From: Phragmites australis
Taxonomy: Eukaryota; Streptophyta; Magnoliopsida; Poales; Poaceae
NCBI RefSeq assembly: GCF_958298935.1
Contig: NC_084942.1
Location: forward strand, 10,175,501 to 10,239,500
Reading direction: 5' to 3'
DNA length: 64,000 nucleotides
The translations under genes and the position numbers were made by a program. Position 1 is the stretch's first letter; every line of letters starts with the position of its first letter. The notes under the pieces were generated by a model. The model ran no database searches. It was not told the DNA's origin and saw only the letters and a list, made by a program, of their open reading frames with translations. Below are positions 22,301 to 34,300 of the stretch, piece after piece.

Positions 22301-25300
22301 GTGCGGCCGCGGCAACGGGCCGCGTGACGGCAACATCATCACGTCTGGCTTAGGAGGTGGTCAGGATAAATGTCGGAACTGTGGAAAATTTGGTCATTGG
22401 GCCAAGGATTGCCGCAACAAGCCGAAGTGGGCTGCGGCCCACCTACACAGGGCAACGACGACAAGCTCACGCTTTTGATGGCCAAGGCTTGTGTCGCATC
22501 CCCCGCCACGTCCACTTTGCAGCTCGTCGAGGCGAAGGTATTCACATAGCTGGATCGAGAGGAGGACCGTGACGATCGGATGTGGTACCTCAACACCGAT
22601 GCCACGAACAACATGACTGGGTCGCGTGCTGCCTTCTCGGAGATCGACTCTGGAATCCGAGGCACCATAAGTTTGGCAATGGCTCCATCGTCGACATCGA
22701 GGGGCGCGACACGTTCTTGTTAGACTGCAAGTCCGGCGAGCACCGCGCGTTCACGAGGGTGTAATTCATTCCCCGGTTCACCACCAACATCATTAGCATC
22801 GACCAGCTTGATGAGAACGGATGCCAGGTGCTGGTCGACGATGGCGTCCTGTAGATCTGAGACTCCGATCGACAGTCGCTGGTGAGGGTGAGACGCTCTC
22901 CCAGCCGGCTGTACATGCTCAGCCTTGACATCGCACGACCGGTGTGTCTGTCGGCAAGAGGCTCAGAGGAGGCATGGCGTTGGCACGCTAGGTGCGGGCA
23001 CCTTAGCTTCCAATCCCTGCGCAAGCTCTCTAAGCAGGCCATGGTGCGAGGGTTACCGTGGATTGATCACATTGATCAAGTCTGTGACGGATGCCTTGCT
23101 GGGAAGCAAAGGCGAGCATCATTCCTCAAGTTGGCTAAGTATCGCGCGGAGCATGTCCTCGACCTTATGCACAGTGATCTCTGCGGGCTGATCAGAGCGT
23201 CGATGGCAAGACTCTGTACGAGGCCTGGCATGGTGTGCGGCCAGCATTGCACTTCCTCCGCACCATCCGTTGCGTTGCGCATGTCAAGAATGTGAAGCCT
23301 CATCTGAAGAAGCTCGATGACCGTAGCGCCTCGATGATCTCCGTCAGCTATGAGAGCAGGTCCAAGGCATATCGGGTGTATGACCCCATTAGCAAGCGCG
23401 TGCATGTGACGCGTGACGTCGTGTTCGATGAATTGGCGCAGTGGAAATGGAGCACAGAGGAGGAACACGAGGTGAACGTTGACGATCCCTTTACCGTGGA
23501 GTACGTGGTCATTAGGGAGCCAGTGTGCGACACGCGTATGAGCTCTCTAGACCATGGCCGAACATCTTCTCCAGCAACACATGCAACTGTAGAGGATCAA
23601 ACTTCGGTGGCGATCGAGCACGTCACGCCACCCACGCACGACTCCAGGCTTGATGCAGAAGTTGATGATGATGCTCCTTAGCGTTACCGCACCGTCGACA
23701 ACATCCTCGGTCCGACAACACCACGAGGGTATGCACTTCACCAACTCGACCTTGACGAGCTTCACATGGTGAGCGCTGAGGAACCAAGCAGCTTTGCTGA
23801 AGCAGAGCAAAGCGACAACTGGTGGAAGGCAATGCGGAGATGGACTTCATTACTGACAACAAGACCGGGAGTCTTGTTGATCTCCCTGCAGGTCACCGTG
23901 CAATCGGCCTAAAGTGGGTGTACAAAGTAAAGTGCGACGAGCATGGAGACATCGTGAAGCACAAGGCATGTCTCGTCGCCAAGGGCTATGTCCAGCGATA
24001 GGAGGTGGACTTTGATGAGGTCTTTGCTCCTGTTACCCATCTGGAGACGGTGCGGCTACTCGTCATCGCCGCGCATCAATCCTGGGAGGTTGACCATATG
24101 GATGCCAAGTCGGCATTCTTGAATGGTGATATATGGGAGGAGGCGTACGTTGCGCAACCGCTCGGCTTCATCGACAACAAGCACAAGAACAAGGTGCTAT
24201 GTCTCCACAAGGCGCTTTATGGTCTCCGCCATGCACCGCGCGCTTGGAACGAGAAGCTGGATGCCACTCTACTCACACTCGGGTTTCATCGTAGCAGCTC
24301 TGAACATGGAGTGTACACGCAAGGTGAAAGTGGGAGTCGATTGATTGTGGGTGTCTACGTCGACAACTTAATCATCACCAGCGACATCCACGAGTTCAAG
24401 GGTGAGATGAAGAATTTATTCCGGATGAGCGATTTGGGAGCACTCAAGTACTATCTCGGCATCGAGGTGCAACAAAGCCCGGACGACATCAAGCTTGGGT
24501 AATCCACCTACACGCTGAAGATTCTGGAGAAGGCTGGGCTGGTGGACTGCAACCCCTATCAGACTCCAATGGAGGTCGCTTCAAGCTCAGCAAGTCGAGC
24601 TCATCCCCGCCGGTCGATGCTACTCTCTACTGGAGTCTAGTCGGGAGCCTCTGGTACCTCGTCCACACCCGGCCGGACCTGGCCTACTCAGTAGGCTATG
24701 TCAGCTACTTCATGGAGCCACCATGTGAAGAGCACCTCATTGCAGTCAAGCGCATACTGCGCTATGTTGCAGGGACAAAAACATTGGGTGTTCTCTACAT
24801 GACCGGGAAGAAGAAGAGCATTTAGCCATGTTTGTTGGGCTACAGCGACAGTGACGTAGCTGGCGACATCAATGATAGGAAGAGCACCTCCGGGATGATC
24901 TTCTTCCTTGATGGCAACCCCATCACCTGGCAGTCATCCAAGCAGAAGGTGGTGGTATTATCGTCCTCTGAGGTAGAATATATCGCCACGGCCTTCGCGG
25001 CGTGCCAGGGCATTTGGCTGGCACGACTTTTGAGTGACATGCTCAGCTCAGAGCCCAATGTGCCGGTCCTGAAGGTGGACAACAAGTCCACAATCTCGTT
25101 AATCAAGAACCCAGTGCATCACGACCGGAGCAAGCACATCGACACAAAGTTTCATTTCATCCAGGAGTGTGCTGAAAAAGGCCAGATCGACGTTGAGTTC
25201 GTCGGAACAGCTGAGCAGCTTGGTGACATTATCACAAAACCTCTTAGGCGTGTCAAGTTCATGGAGCTCCGTATGAAGATTGGCATCGTCAACACCCAAA

Positions 25301-28300
25301 AACTGCATCAGGATTAGGGAGAGTTTGTTGCATGATTTTAATCCTAAACAATTAGTATTCTATCAGTTTCTGTTTGCATGCAAATTAGTGGTCATGCATT
25401 TCAGTTTGTCAGTTTCTATGCAGTTAGTATTTCCATTACTGCATGTAGATCTTTAATTTGCAGTTTCTGCATGTAGGTCTTTAGTGCTCAGACATATGCC
25501 AAAGAGCTGGTTGTGAGACTTTGTTTGGCTTATAAATAAAGAAGAAAATAGAAGCTGCAAGCAGTGCAGAGCAGCACAAAAGAAATTCCTGTGTGCTCTC
25601 GTGTGTGTTTTACTCGTGTTTGTGTGTTCGGCTCGGGATTTCCAACAGCCAACACTGTTTATAACATTTAGCAACTTGATATCCAGCTTCAGTCACCTTG
25701 GGCTTTGCTCGATGTCCTTCACTTTTGCACTCTGCAGTTGGGAGTATTAGGTAGGGATTTACCCAATTAGTTGACATTGTAAATGGAGTTGAGATTTCTA
25801 GCATTGTTAATGGAGTTAATTGTATAGAATCTTTATCCTTTACGTATTTATTAGTAGAATCCTTTACATATTAGTTATTAAAGTTCTTTTCGCGTACTAT
25901 CTCATGTACTCTATATATTGCCCTATTGGGGTTATTATTGAATAAAAGTGTTATTCATAACATGGTATCATATCCTGGTTAGGGTTAGGGTTTTTCCTTT
26001 CTTTGGCGTTGCACTTGCCTACCCACCCCCACCATCCTGCCAGTGTGTTCTTCATCTTGAGCACGTCGCTAGTCTATGTTCCACACCGCCATCATGATTT
26101 GATCATTCTGGACGTCTCCATCACAATCATCTTCTTTGTCGGTTTTCTCTTTCGGCTTGTTGAAGAGATTGGTTTTCCAATGGATCTTTGTTGCTGATCT
26201 GCACGAGCCGCTGCTCGTCGGTTCTCCCTTCGCTAGGCCGCTGGCGTCCTCTATCGCCGTTTGCTAGGCATGTTGTGGATCCTCCACTGCGCACACCCGT
26301 TGCGCACCGTCGGCTTGTCGCGTGCTGCTGGCTCGTTGTTGTCGCTCGCACTTGTTTGTCATGTGGTCGCCCGATGGGAATCGTCACTTGTCTATCGGGA
26401 TTTGCTTAGAGGGGTCAGGATCTGCTCGAATTCGACCAGGATCCGGTCGCTGGGATTCTATCTTCAAGTTGTTGACACTGCCGTTGGGAGCTTCTCACGC
26501 CGCTGGTTGTTGCCGTGATAAGCTGGCTCCAAGATCTTGTCACGATTGTCGAGGATTGGCTCTTCCTCGATTGGCTGCTGGTGTTCCTTTGTTGTTTCGC
26601 GTCGGGGGCCACCGCCGTATCAGCCGTTGCCCGTGTCAGGGGTTACCGCCTGCATCGGTCTCATCGCGCGCTTGCTCGCTCATGCCAGCCCATCACATAT
26701 CACGGTGGTTGTGGACTCATCATAGATCCGCCTGCTTCTTTGTCAGCACCGCTTGTTGCTGTTGTGACTTGGTCACCGTCTGACCCTTGCTTTGCTCTAC
26801 CTTGGCTTCGAGTTGCCGGTTTGGTTCTGTTTTGGGACATCGTCAATTTGGACCGATCTGTGCTTATTCATCAATAGTTGCTGCAACTCAACTCTCTCCT
26901 GGGCGATGGCTTTGCTTTGGGCTTCATTTCGGTGCTATTTGGGTTGCCTCGCATGTGCCATTGATTTTGGGATGGAGCCTATGCCTGCTGGTTCAGTTTT
27001 GCTGTTGTGCAACTTTGGTACTCCTCCTGCTTCTGTTGGGCCTCTCCTTGATTTCTTTGTTAGCTAAAATTAGCTTTCGTGCTGCGTGCTGCTACTCGCT
27101 TCTTTTGAGTCTAATTCCTTTGCTTCTGCTGCGTATGTCAAATCCATAATTACTCTCTGAGTTCGTCCATGCTGTGCGAGTCCACATATTCCTTCATTAG
27201 CCAGCTGATTTCTTTTGTCGTTATTGATGCAACCATGCCATATAGGTTTTTTCATATTTTAGTGACAACTTCTATTTTGTCGTCTTGCTACTCGTTATCG
27301 CTTTGTTTGCAATTATTGATCTAGAGCATTCTTTTGTTGTTATTATCATGACTCTACTCCTGTACTTTGTTTTGCACTTCTTCTGCTTGATTTGACAGGT
27401 TACCAAAGCTCCACTTTACAACGATTTTGGAGAGACATATTTTGGATGTACCCGTTTTATATTGTCTAAGTTTAGTTTAGTACTTAGTGTCCACTTTTTC
27501 AAATATAACTTTATTGTATACGCCTTGCATTTGGGGGGGAGAGGGGTGAGAACCGTCCAAATCGCACTTGGCTTAATCGATAATACCGGCTGTCAATAAA
27601 GATGAGAACTAGCACATATCTGTCATATGACGTGTCACGTGCCAACCCATACTAAAGATATCCATCACAACCATCATTTGATTAAAATGAGAGCAATTCC
27701 GGTAGTCTCGATATATGCTCATAAAAGCCTAAGATCACAGTATGTATCGTTTACAACATAGTTTTATCACAACATATGAACATAGTACAAAGATTTAATT
27801 TATATTACAAACCTTGTTTATAGTACCAATTTTTACTTATTATTAGAGTTTTCATACGCAGTGAAAAATATTAACAACAAAAGATCAGTGGTGCCATTAC
27901 CCAAAAGACACCATCGAGATTAGCTCGATTAGACATCCTTTACTCTCGCCCATCGTCGGCATCGTCAGGATAGAAATATCCATACACTAGTTCGTTGTTT
28001 CCTACAACAACTTAAGGGCATCATCTTGAGTACAAAGGTACTCGTAAGACTTACACAATATAGGTATATACTAGTTTCGACTCCAAGGATAATACATTTG
28101 GTGAATAACAAGGAAAATACCACAAGTTAAATTGATTCAGTGAAAAGGCACTTTAATCAACATGATGACCTCAACAACTAACATTAATCGACAATAATCA
28201 TAATCTCTAAGTATACAAGTTAAATTGATTCAGCGAAAAAACATTTTAATTAACATAATGACCTGAACAACTAACATTAATCGACAATAATCATAATCTC

Positions 28301-31300
28301 TAATTATGTAAACATACTTGTCTCAACCTAAGCATTCTCAAATGCTCCTTATACCAACCTCGTATTATCCAGCCAACGAAACTGAATGAACTCTACGATG
28401 ATGCCCAATGGACATTAAGCGTGCTCAGGACCGAAGGCACCAACAGAGACAACGTGACGTGGGGAACATGTTTGGGTGGTGTTTGGCAAGCGGGCTCGGT
28501 CGGAAGGCGGCTGGCGGCGATCACAGAGGCGGCGGCGGTGCTCGACCGTGTGGACGGGTGCGCTGGTGAGAGGCCAAGACGAAAAACGCGCGCGCAAAAG
28601 CAAGGGGAGGGCGTGGGGAAGCTCCTCGCGGTTTGGATTGGAAAACGGAGCAGTGACGCGGTGGTTCGACAATGAGCGGCGGAAACCCGGTCGGAGTTGG
28701 GTAAAGAGCTCGGTCTGGTGAGGGAGAGGGCGGAATTGGCCATTGAAGACGGTGGAGAGCGTTGGGTGAATCTCCCTGAGGCTTCACAGGGCCGGGTTAG
28801 GGGGTTCGACAATGAGCGGCGGAAACCCGGTCGGAGTTGGCGAAAGAGCTCGGTTTGGTGGGGGAGAGGGCTGAATTGGCCGTTGAAGACGACGTAGAGC
28901 GTTGGGTGAATCTGCCCGAGGCTTCACAGGGCTGGGTTAGGGCCGAACGGGGCTCAGGCTCGAACTGCTCTGTTCGGTGGGAGAAAGAGAGAGCTACAGA
29001 GGGGAGGGAGGAGATAAAGGCGGTGGCTGACTTTGTTTAAAGTCCAAGATGGTGGTGCTGACCCGCCTCGAAGCAGCTCGGTGGCAGTGGATGAATAGTA
29101 GCCACCATTAACAGTGATCGACATACTAAAAAAAATATCACTTTCCATTCTCTGATCCAATGGAAGACCTTCCTAAGCTCCAAAATTTTCAAGAGGATTT
29201 TTTTGGGATACTATAATTCATATGCAACCCAATTTGATTGGTTTGACTTAAAAATCCTGAGCCAAAATCAAATTAAAATTCCCCAAAGTTGCTAACTTTT
29301 CTAACTTGCTCTAATTTTTAAGGCTTCAAAATAATTCCCTAAAATTTGGAAAAATTCACTAATATTCTTCATATGTCATGGACTAATTTCTAAAATTATT
29401 TAAGCCCTAGGTTGTGTAGAAAATTTGTGAGTTCTTTCACAATGCATCGCTTCTTATTAAACTTAACAATTCGTGATTAAATTTAATTGCATTAGTTACT
29501 GGCCTGAAACTCCAATTATGATGCTAATGATGCTTATAAATGCTTAATGCCATGCTTATGAAATTTGGGATGTTACAGGGGGTGTTAGGAGTGTATAATA
29601 CTTACCCTTTATGTATTCATTAGTAGAGTCCTTTACGTATTCATTATTAAAGTCCTTTTCGTGTACTCACTCATGTACTCTATATATTGCCCCATTGGGG
29701 CTATTATTGAATACAAGTGCTGTTCATAACTGGAATATATGAGCCCTTTGTAGGTGTTTTATTTCCTATCATGGAATAGTGCTTCTGCCATGAGTTCATG
29801 ATTTTTATGAGCTCATAAAATCACTCTATTTTTTTTTTCAGCTATGGCTTTGGGAACAAATTACCTTGTTCACAAGGTGCAGACTTTTGGAGACCAGCAA
29901 TTTACGTCTTAATACTGTTGTAACAACACTTCCAAAATAAAATAATCAATTAAGCATTTGTAGAAAAAAAATCAAGAGATAGGCTTGTACAATATCTATG
30001 TTTTCTTGTCTATTGCTTGGAATGTTATTATTATTCTTTGCTGATTTCATGTCTTTGTTACCTCAGTGCCACGTGCGGTGTAACGCAGAGATAGCGCAAA
30101 ACATATCTGGAGACACCTGTGTCAACAATTCAAATTTTGGGTTCTACTCTCTAGATACCACTACTTGGAAATTTGATGCTCTACAAAGCTCTGGAAGTTA
30201 TGGCGCTGCAAGAATTACAGAGCCCAATTGTTCAAGTGAAGAATGTACTTGTTCCAAATTTCCTTCTATTAATCGATCAACAAAGTGTTCCAGTTTAAAT
30301 ACTCAGAATCATAGGAAAAGAAAAAGGCTATACAGTTGGCAACGCCGCAACAAACAGAAGCAGATTTGTTCTGAGGATAGGTCGTCAACAGGCTGGAGTA
30401 AAATAAACAACAGTAATTTCATTGTCCGTGATATTTTATTGGAGGACTCAGGTGCTGACGTGAATGATGAAGTACACTATTTGGATCCTACAGTAGCTAA
30501 CAATTCTTTAGCAATGGGCAGTGATGTGAATAATTCACAGACTAAAGAGCCAGCCGGTGTATCTGTATTGTCCTCTGAAAAGTCACCTAGTTTTGTGTTT
30601 GATATTAGGCCTTCCCAAGGTCTATCGTGTGGTTACAATACATCAAGAATACAATCTACATGTCCCCAAATTGGACTTTCCAATTTCTTGCATCTGAATG
30701 TCAGTTCATTCTCAATCTCCTCATCTCTCTTTTACCATTTCCTTTTGTGCTGACACTTCTGTCAATTTGCACTAATTATTATTTCGTTCAATCATTTGAT
30801 CTTTGAGTATTATTTCTACAACATTATGGTTTCTATTTAGACAAATGACTATGGTGTTCAAAAGAATTGGAAGTAATAATTTGATGCATATTTGACCACC
30901 ATGTGGGAGTGTTGTATGCAAGAAACTGGTAGTCTTGTGACTAGCATGTTTAAAAATGGGTCTCAAAACATGTTTTGATTGAATATTTTTCAGTTTTAGT
31001 CATCCTGAAACCATAAAACTGTGAATTACTAAAGTTAATTTTTCCTTGTTGGGTCTATTCATTTCTACCTTATACTATTACCTGAGGCTTATCACAACGT
31101 TTTCTAGTAATCAATACCTATATGTTTCATGTTTTTCTGGAGAAACTTTCCCCAGCGTTGGGTGATAACTATCCTTTCTTAGGATACCACAGATAAATTT
31201 ATTGTTCAAGTTCATACAGATTTTCGTTCTTCAGTGGGCCCTGGCATCCAGGGGACAATTCGCCATTCCATCTTTAAGTGAATGTTGACAGTACTTCTGT

Positions 31301-34300
31301 AAAAGATTTTTTTACATAGCTACTGCTTTTCCGTATCAAGTTTTTCAATGTATAATCTTTGCTTTGAGTATTGTAAAAAATCAGAGCACTGAACAATTGA
31401 ATATCTTAGTCACAGTATCATGAATTAATAAAACAAATTTATGTTTGTAGTATATTTTTTTACTTGCAGAGTGGTCCCATCTGCTTCAATTGCTTAATGT
31501 TGTATACTTCCAAATGTGTATCAGTAGATTCATTGATACCAAGACATGCTATCTTCTATAACAGTAGGACTTCCTACAATGTCTTCCATGGCAACCGTAT
31601 CCTTTTGCTGCTTTCTGTAATAGCTTTGCAAATGCAACCAGCAAAGTTACTTTTACAATATAAGCTGGGATGCTGGAGTACGAGGGAAGGAGATTTGTTG
31701 AAACTAGCTGCAAGTCTTTTTCGTCTTTCTTATAGGGTTCTAAGGGGAGGACTGTAAGTGAAGGCGTGCAAGGAGATGTGATGTTTGTGTAGGGAGGAAT
31801 ATTGCACCGTGCTATGGTTTCACTGCTTTCTAGGTAACATTGATCAGAGCATCTGTTTCGCACAAAGTTAAGCCATTCCTAAAATATTTTTTTACCTTTT
31901 CTAAGTAATGCCTAGAATAGTTTTCCCTTGTCACAAAATAACTACACATATCTAGTCAAAATTTTATGGATACTTTTGCTAATGTATAAAAAAGTGACCA
32001 CATAATGATAATTTTGACCACTTGTAGTTTCGCGACCTTCACAGTGAAAGATAGCTATATAAAATGTGTAGTATAGAATTTCTTTCTCTTTTAATTTTTA
32101 AAATGGCTTTCCTATGTTAAAACAGTTTCATCCAACTAATGGTTTGAAAGAATAAATTTCATATAATAACACTTAGGTGGCCAAAATTATCCTAAAACTA
32201 CACCTTTTGGAACCTATATCACAAAACCACAAAAACTCTGCATGTGCTATCACAAATCTACAATTTTCAATGTTAGTTTGAATGCTAGCTGATAACCCAA
32301 ACCCACATTTTTATTTTGACCCAGTGTAAAGCACCCTTTTGTCCCCTTCAACTTCTAAGGAGACACAGTAGTGCTGGATTAAAAATAAAACAAGAAAACA
32401 GAGTGACATTGTAAAGCATGCAACTGGTCTTGCCACAAAACGAATTTGGTCCAGATCATGTCTGGTATTTCATCAAGGAGGACATGCCTTATAAGTATGC
32501 TGTGTCTTACATGTGGGCCCGAGTTGTCACTAACTGTGATTCCTAAAAAAGTGTATTTTTGTGATAACTATGACCACATAAGTGTATTGTTCTTAAATTT
32601 ACTTAATCTTAAAGCACGTAAAGGACATGGTTTGCGACAATTCAATGCACCGCTACTATGATTTGCGCAGTAATTTTAGGAGGATAGAAGCACTACTCAT
32701 GTGTTACTAACCTTGGGATTGTGAGAAGATGATAAGTCCATATTAGCCTTGATGGCAATATATAGATTCCTCATAGGCCATATGGGCCTAGATATATACT
32801 TAACACCATGTTGATTCCAGAATCATTTTTTCTTATCGAACCCATTAACTTTGTTTGGCAATCTAGCATTGCGTATTTGATTTTCCATACAGTATGGTAT
32901 CTGAGTTTTCCTTAGTGCTGTTAGACATATTAAGTAAAAGGAAAAGATCAGATGTGCTATCTCTTATAAAGCATATATTTGGAATCAAGGGATGCTGCTC
33001 AAAGTTCTTGAAATTCGACTGCCATGAGTCTACTACAACAAATTCTAATTTCTCGTGAGTCAAATATCTAATTATATTTAGTCAAATATCTAATTATATT
33101 TATATTACTAGTAAGGTTCACTAAGTAAAGCGGCTTTTCAAAATTTTACATAACTCTGTTCACAAGCTTTAGACTTTGTGAAGAGCTTGATTTCATCATT
33201 AAGAAAAATTCCATCCATAAATACGATGCATGTGATTGGCAAAGGTGAGTAATGGTACGTAGGTCCATAATGAATTACATTCATTACCGTATGCAACTCT
33301 ATGGAGATATAATGTAGTTGAGTACTGATCCAGATCATGGAGACAGATTATAGTTAACAGCTGATGCATATTTGATCATTTTGTTCGCTATTTCCCCCTT
33401 TCTGTCTACAACTCAGTATGTTACTTCAAATATTTTTTCAAGGTAGTACATGTTTTCTCGAACTTATCCAAATCTAGTGGCATTATGAGTGACTTACTGT
33501 TAGGTGAATTAAAACATGACATTCTAGAAGTTGACTAGAACCATGGGTTGGGAAGGTGCATCATTGCACAGTTTTCCCCATTTATATTTTTTCACTTTCA
33601 AGATTTTCTAATCATCTATTTACATAATCTACTAGAAACTGTTCTTGTTTACATGCTAGATGTCCATAGTTACTCATCTCTCTTTTTTTGCACTTATTCA
33701 GGATCATATGTTTCTTGCACCTAGTAATTTAGCTTATTGACTTTGTTATTGTAAATGGCTAATGGTTTCTGTTACCAGGTGTCTTTCGCTGCTTAAAATG
33801 ATGAAGAATCTAATAAGGAATTCTAAACGCTGCCAGTATAAAAAACTATTTCTAAAGCATTCTTCTGTCAAGTCTAAGGTACATATGAACAGATGAACCT
33901 ATTTTTACTGTTTTCAATAATGTAAGAAGCACCCAACTGAGCAATTCATTGCTGTTTTGTATTTGTTTTCAACGGAGCTATTACTATCCTGAAGTTCTTT
34001 GCCTTGTCAAAAATTTGTTTTGTTATCTGAAATTTATATGATACAGTCGTACTGGTAGAACCTTGGAGGCGTAGGTTATATGGATGATCAACGGGCGGCC
34101 AGTGCTTGTAACCCTAATGTCCAGGTGCTGTGGCGGCGGCCTGGCTGTAGTTGCATAAGAGAGAGAGAGAGACTTCTTATTGTTTTGCTTAAAGGGAAGT
34201 GCTACCAATGCCGTGCTATTTATAGCCGGCCAATCCTAATCGAAACCAACTAACAAACTAACAAACTTGATTACGATCCTAACTATGATCTTACCTATTC

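Larger units (their letters stand above)
21093..25647 (+). mobile_element. Ty1-copia LTR retrotransposon, defective, in TERT intron 4
   Basis: LTRs 21093-21416 and 25326-25647 (TG...CA) and a perfect 5-bp duplication gccaa (21088-21092, 25648-25652) define a 4.56-kb element in TERT orientation. A primer-binding site follows the left LTR and a purine tract (ggattagggagag) precedes the right one. Domain order is gag, protease, integrase, RT, RNase H, the copia order. By eye the LTRs differ at roughly 15-20 of about 322 positions, so the insertion is not recent. Protease and RT active sites and the integrase core are damaged. Confidence 0.92.
20903..25655. mobile_element. Small Mutator-like repeat interrupted by the copia element
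   Basis: A 9-bp duplication tgtttataa flanks the block (20894-20902 and 25656-25664). Removing the copia insertion leaves about 190 bases (20903-21092 plus 25653-25655). These are rich in variants of 'gcgtctag' and its complement 'ctagacgc', and form loose inverted arms. The 9-bp duplication is typical of Mutator-like elements. The terminal inverted repeats are weak, so the class assignment is tentative. Confidence 0.5.
25805..29731 (+). mobile_element. Gene-less LTR element (TRIM/LARD-like), split by a solo LTR
   Basis: Short LTRs at 25805-25962 and 29583-29731 share the segment ctctatatattgcccNattgggg and end cataac. A primer-binding site TGGTATCA lies directly after the left copy (25963) and a G-rich purine tract before the right copy. 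The inner 1.6 kb (25963-27546) has short open frames but no gag or pol domain I can recognise. Without the inserted solo LTR the element is about 1.9 kb. No clean target duplication was found. It must be mobilised in trans. Confidence 0.7.
20698..30066 (+). other. TERT intron 4, 9.4 kb, filled with nested retroelements
   Basis: The donor is gtaagg and the acceptor acctcag. Most of the length is transposon: a Mutator-like repeat split by a copia element (20903-25655) and a gene-less LTR element split by a gypsy solo LTR (25805-29731). The remaining original intron is under 1 kb (20698-20902, 25656-25804, 29732-30066). Confidence 0.85.

Noticed and set aside
25976..25996. Telomere-like ggttagggttagggttt next to the primer-binding site
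   Set aside because: Only about two and a half units and not the plant repeat TTTAGGG in series. It lies in an LTR element leader; coincidental despite being in the TERT gene.
28421..29040. Overlapping GC-rich open frames at 28390-29040 as a gene
   Set aside because: They lie in a gypsy solo LTR and are extended by a 140-bp tandem duplication; no domain seen.
31597..31757. Open frame continuing past TERT exon 6
   Set aside because: The codons after the donor do not resemble TERT, whereas exon 7 at 32925 restores HILSKRKR... and the correct phase.
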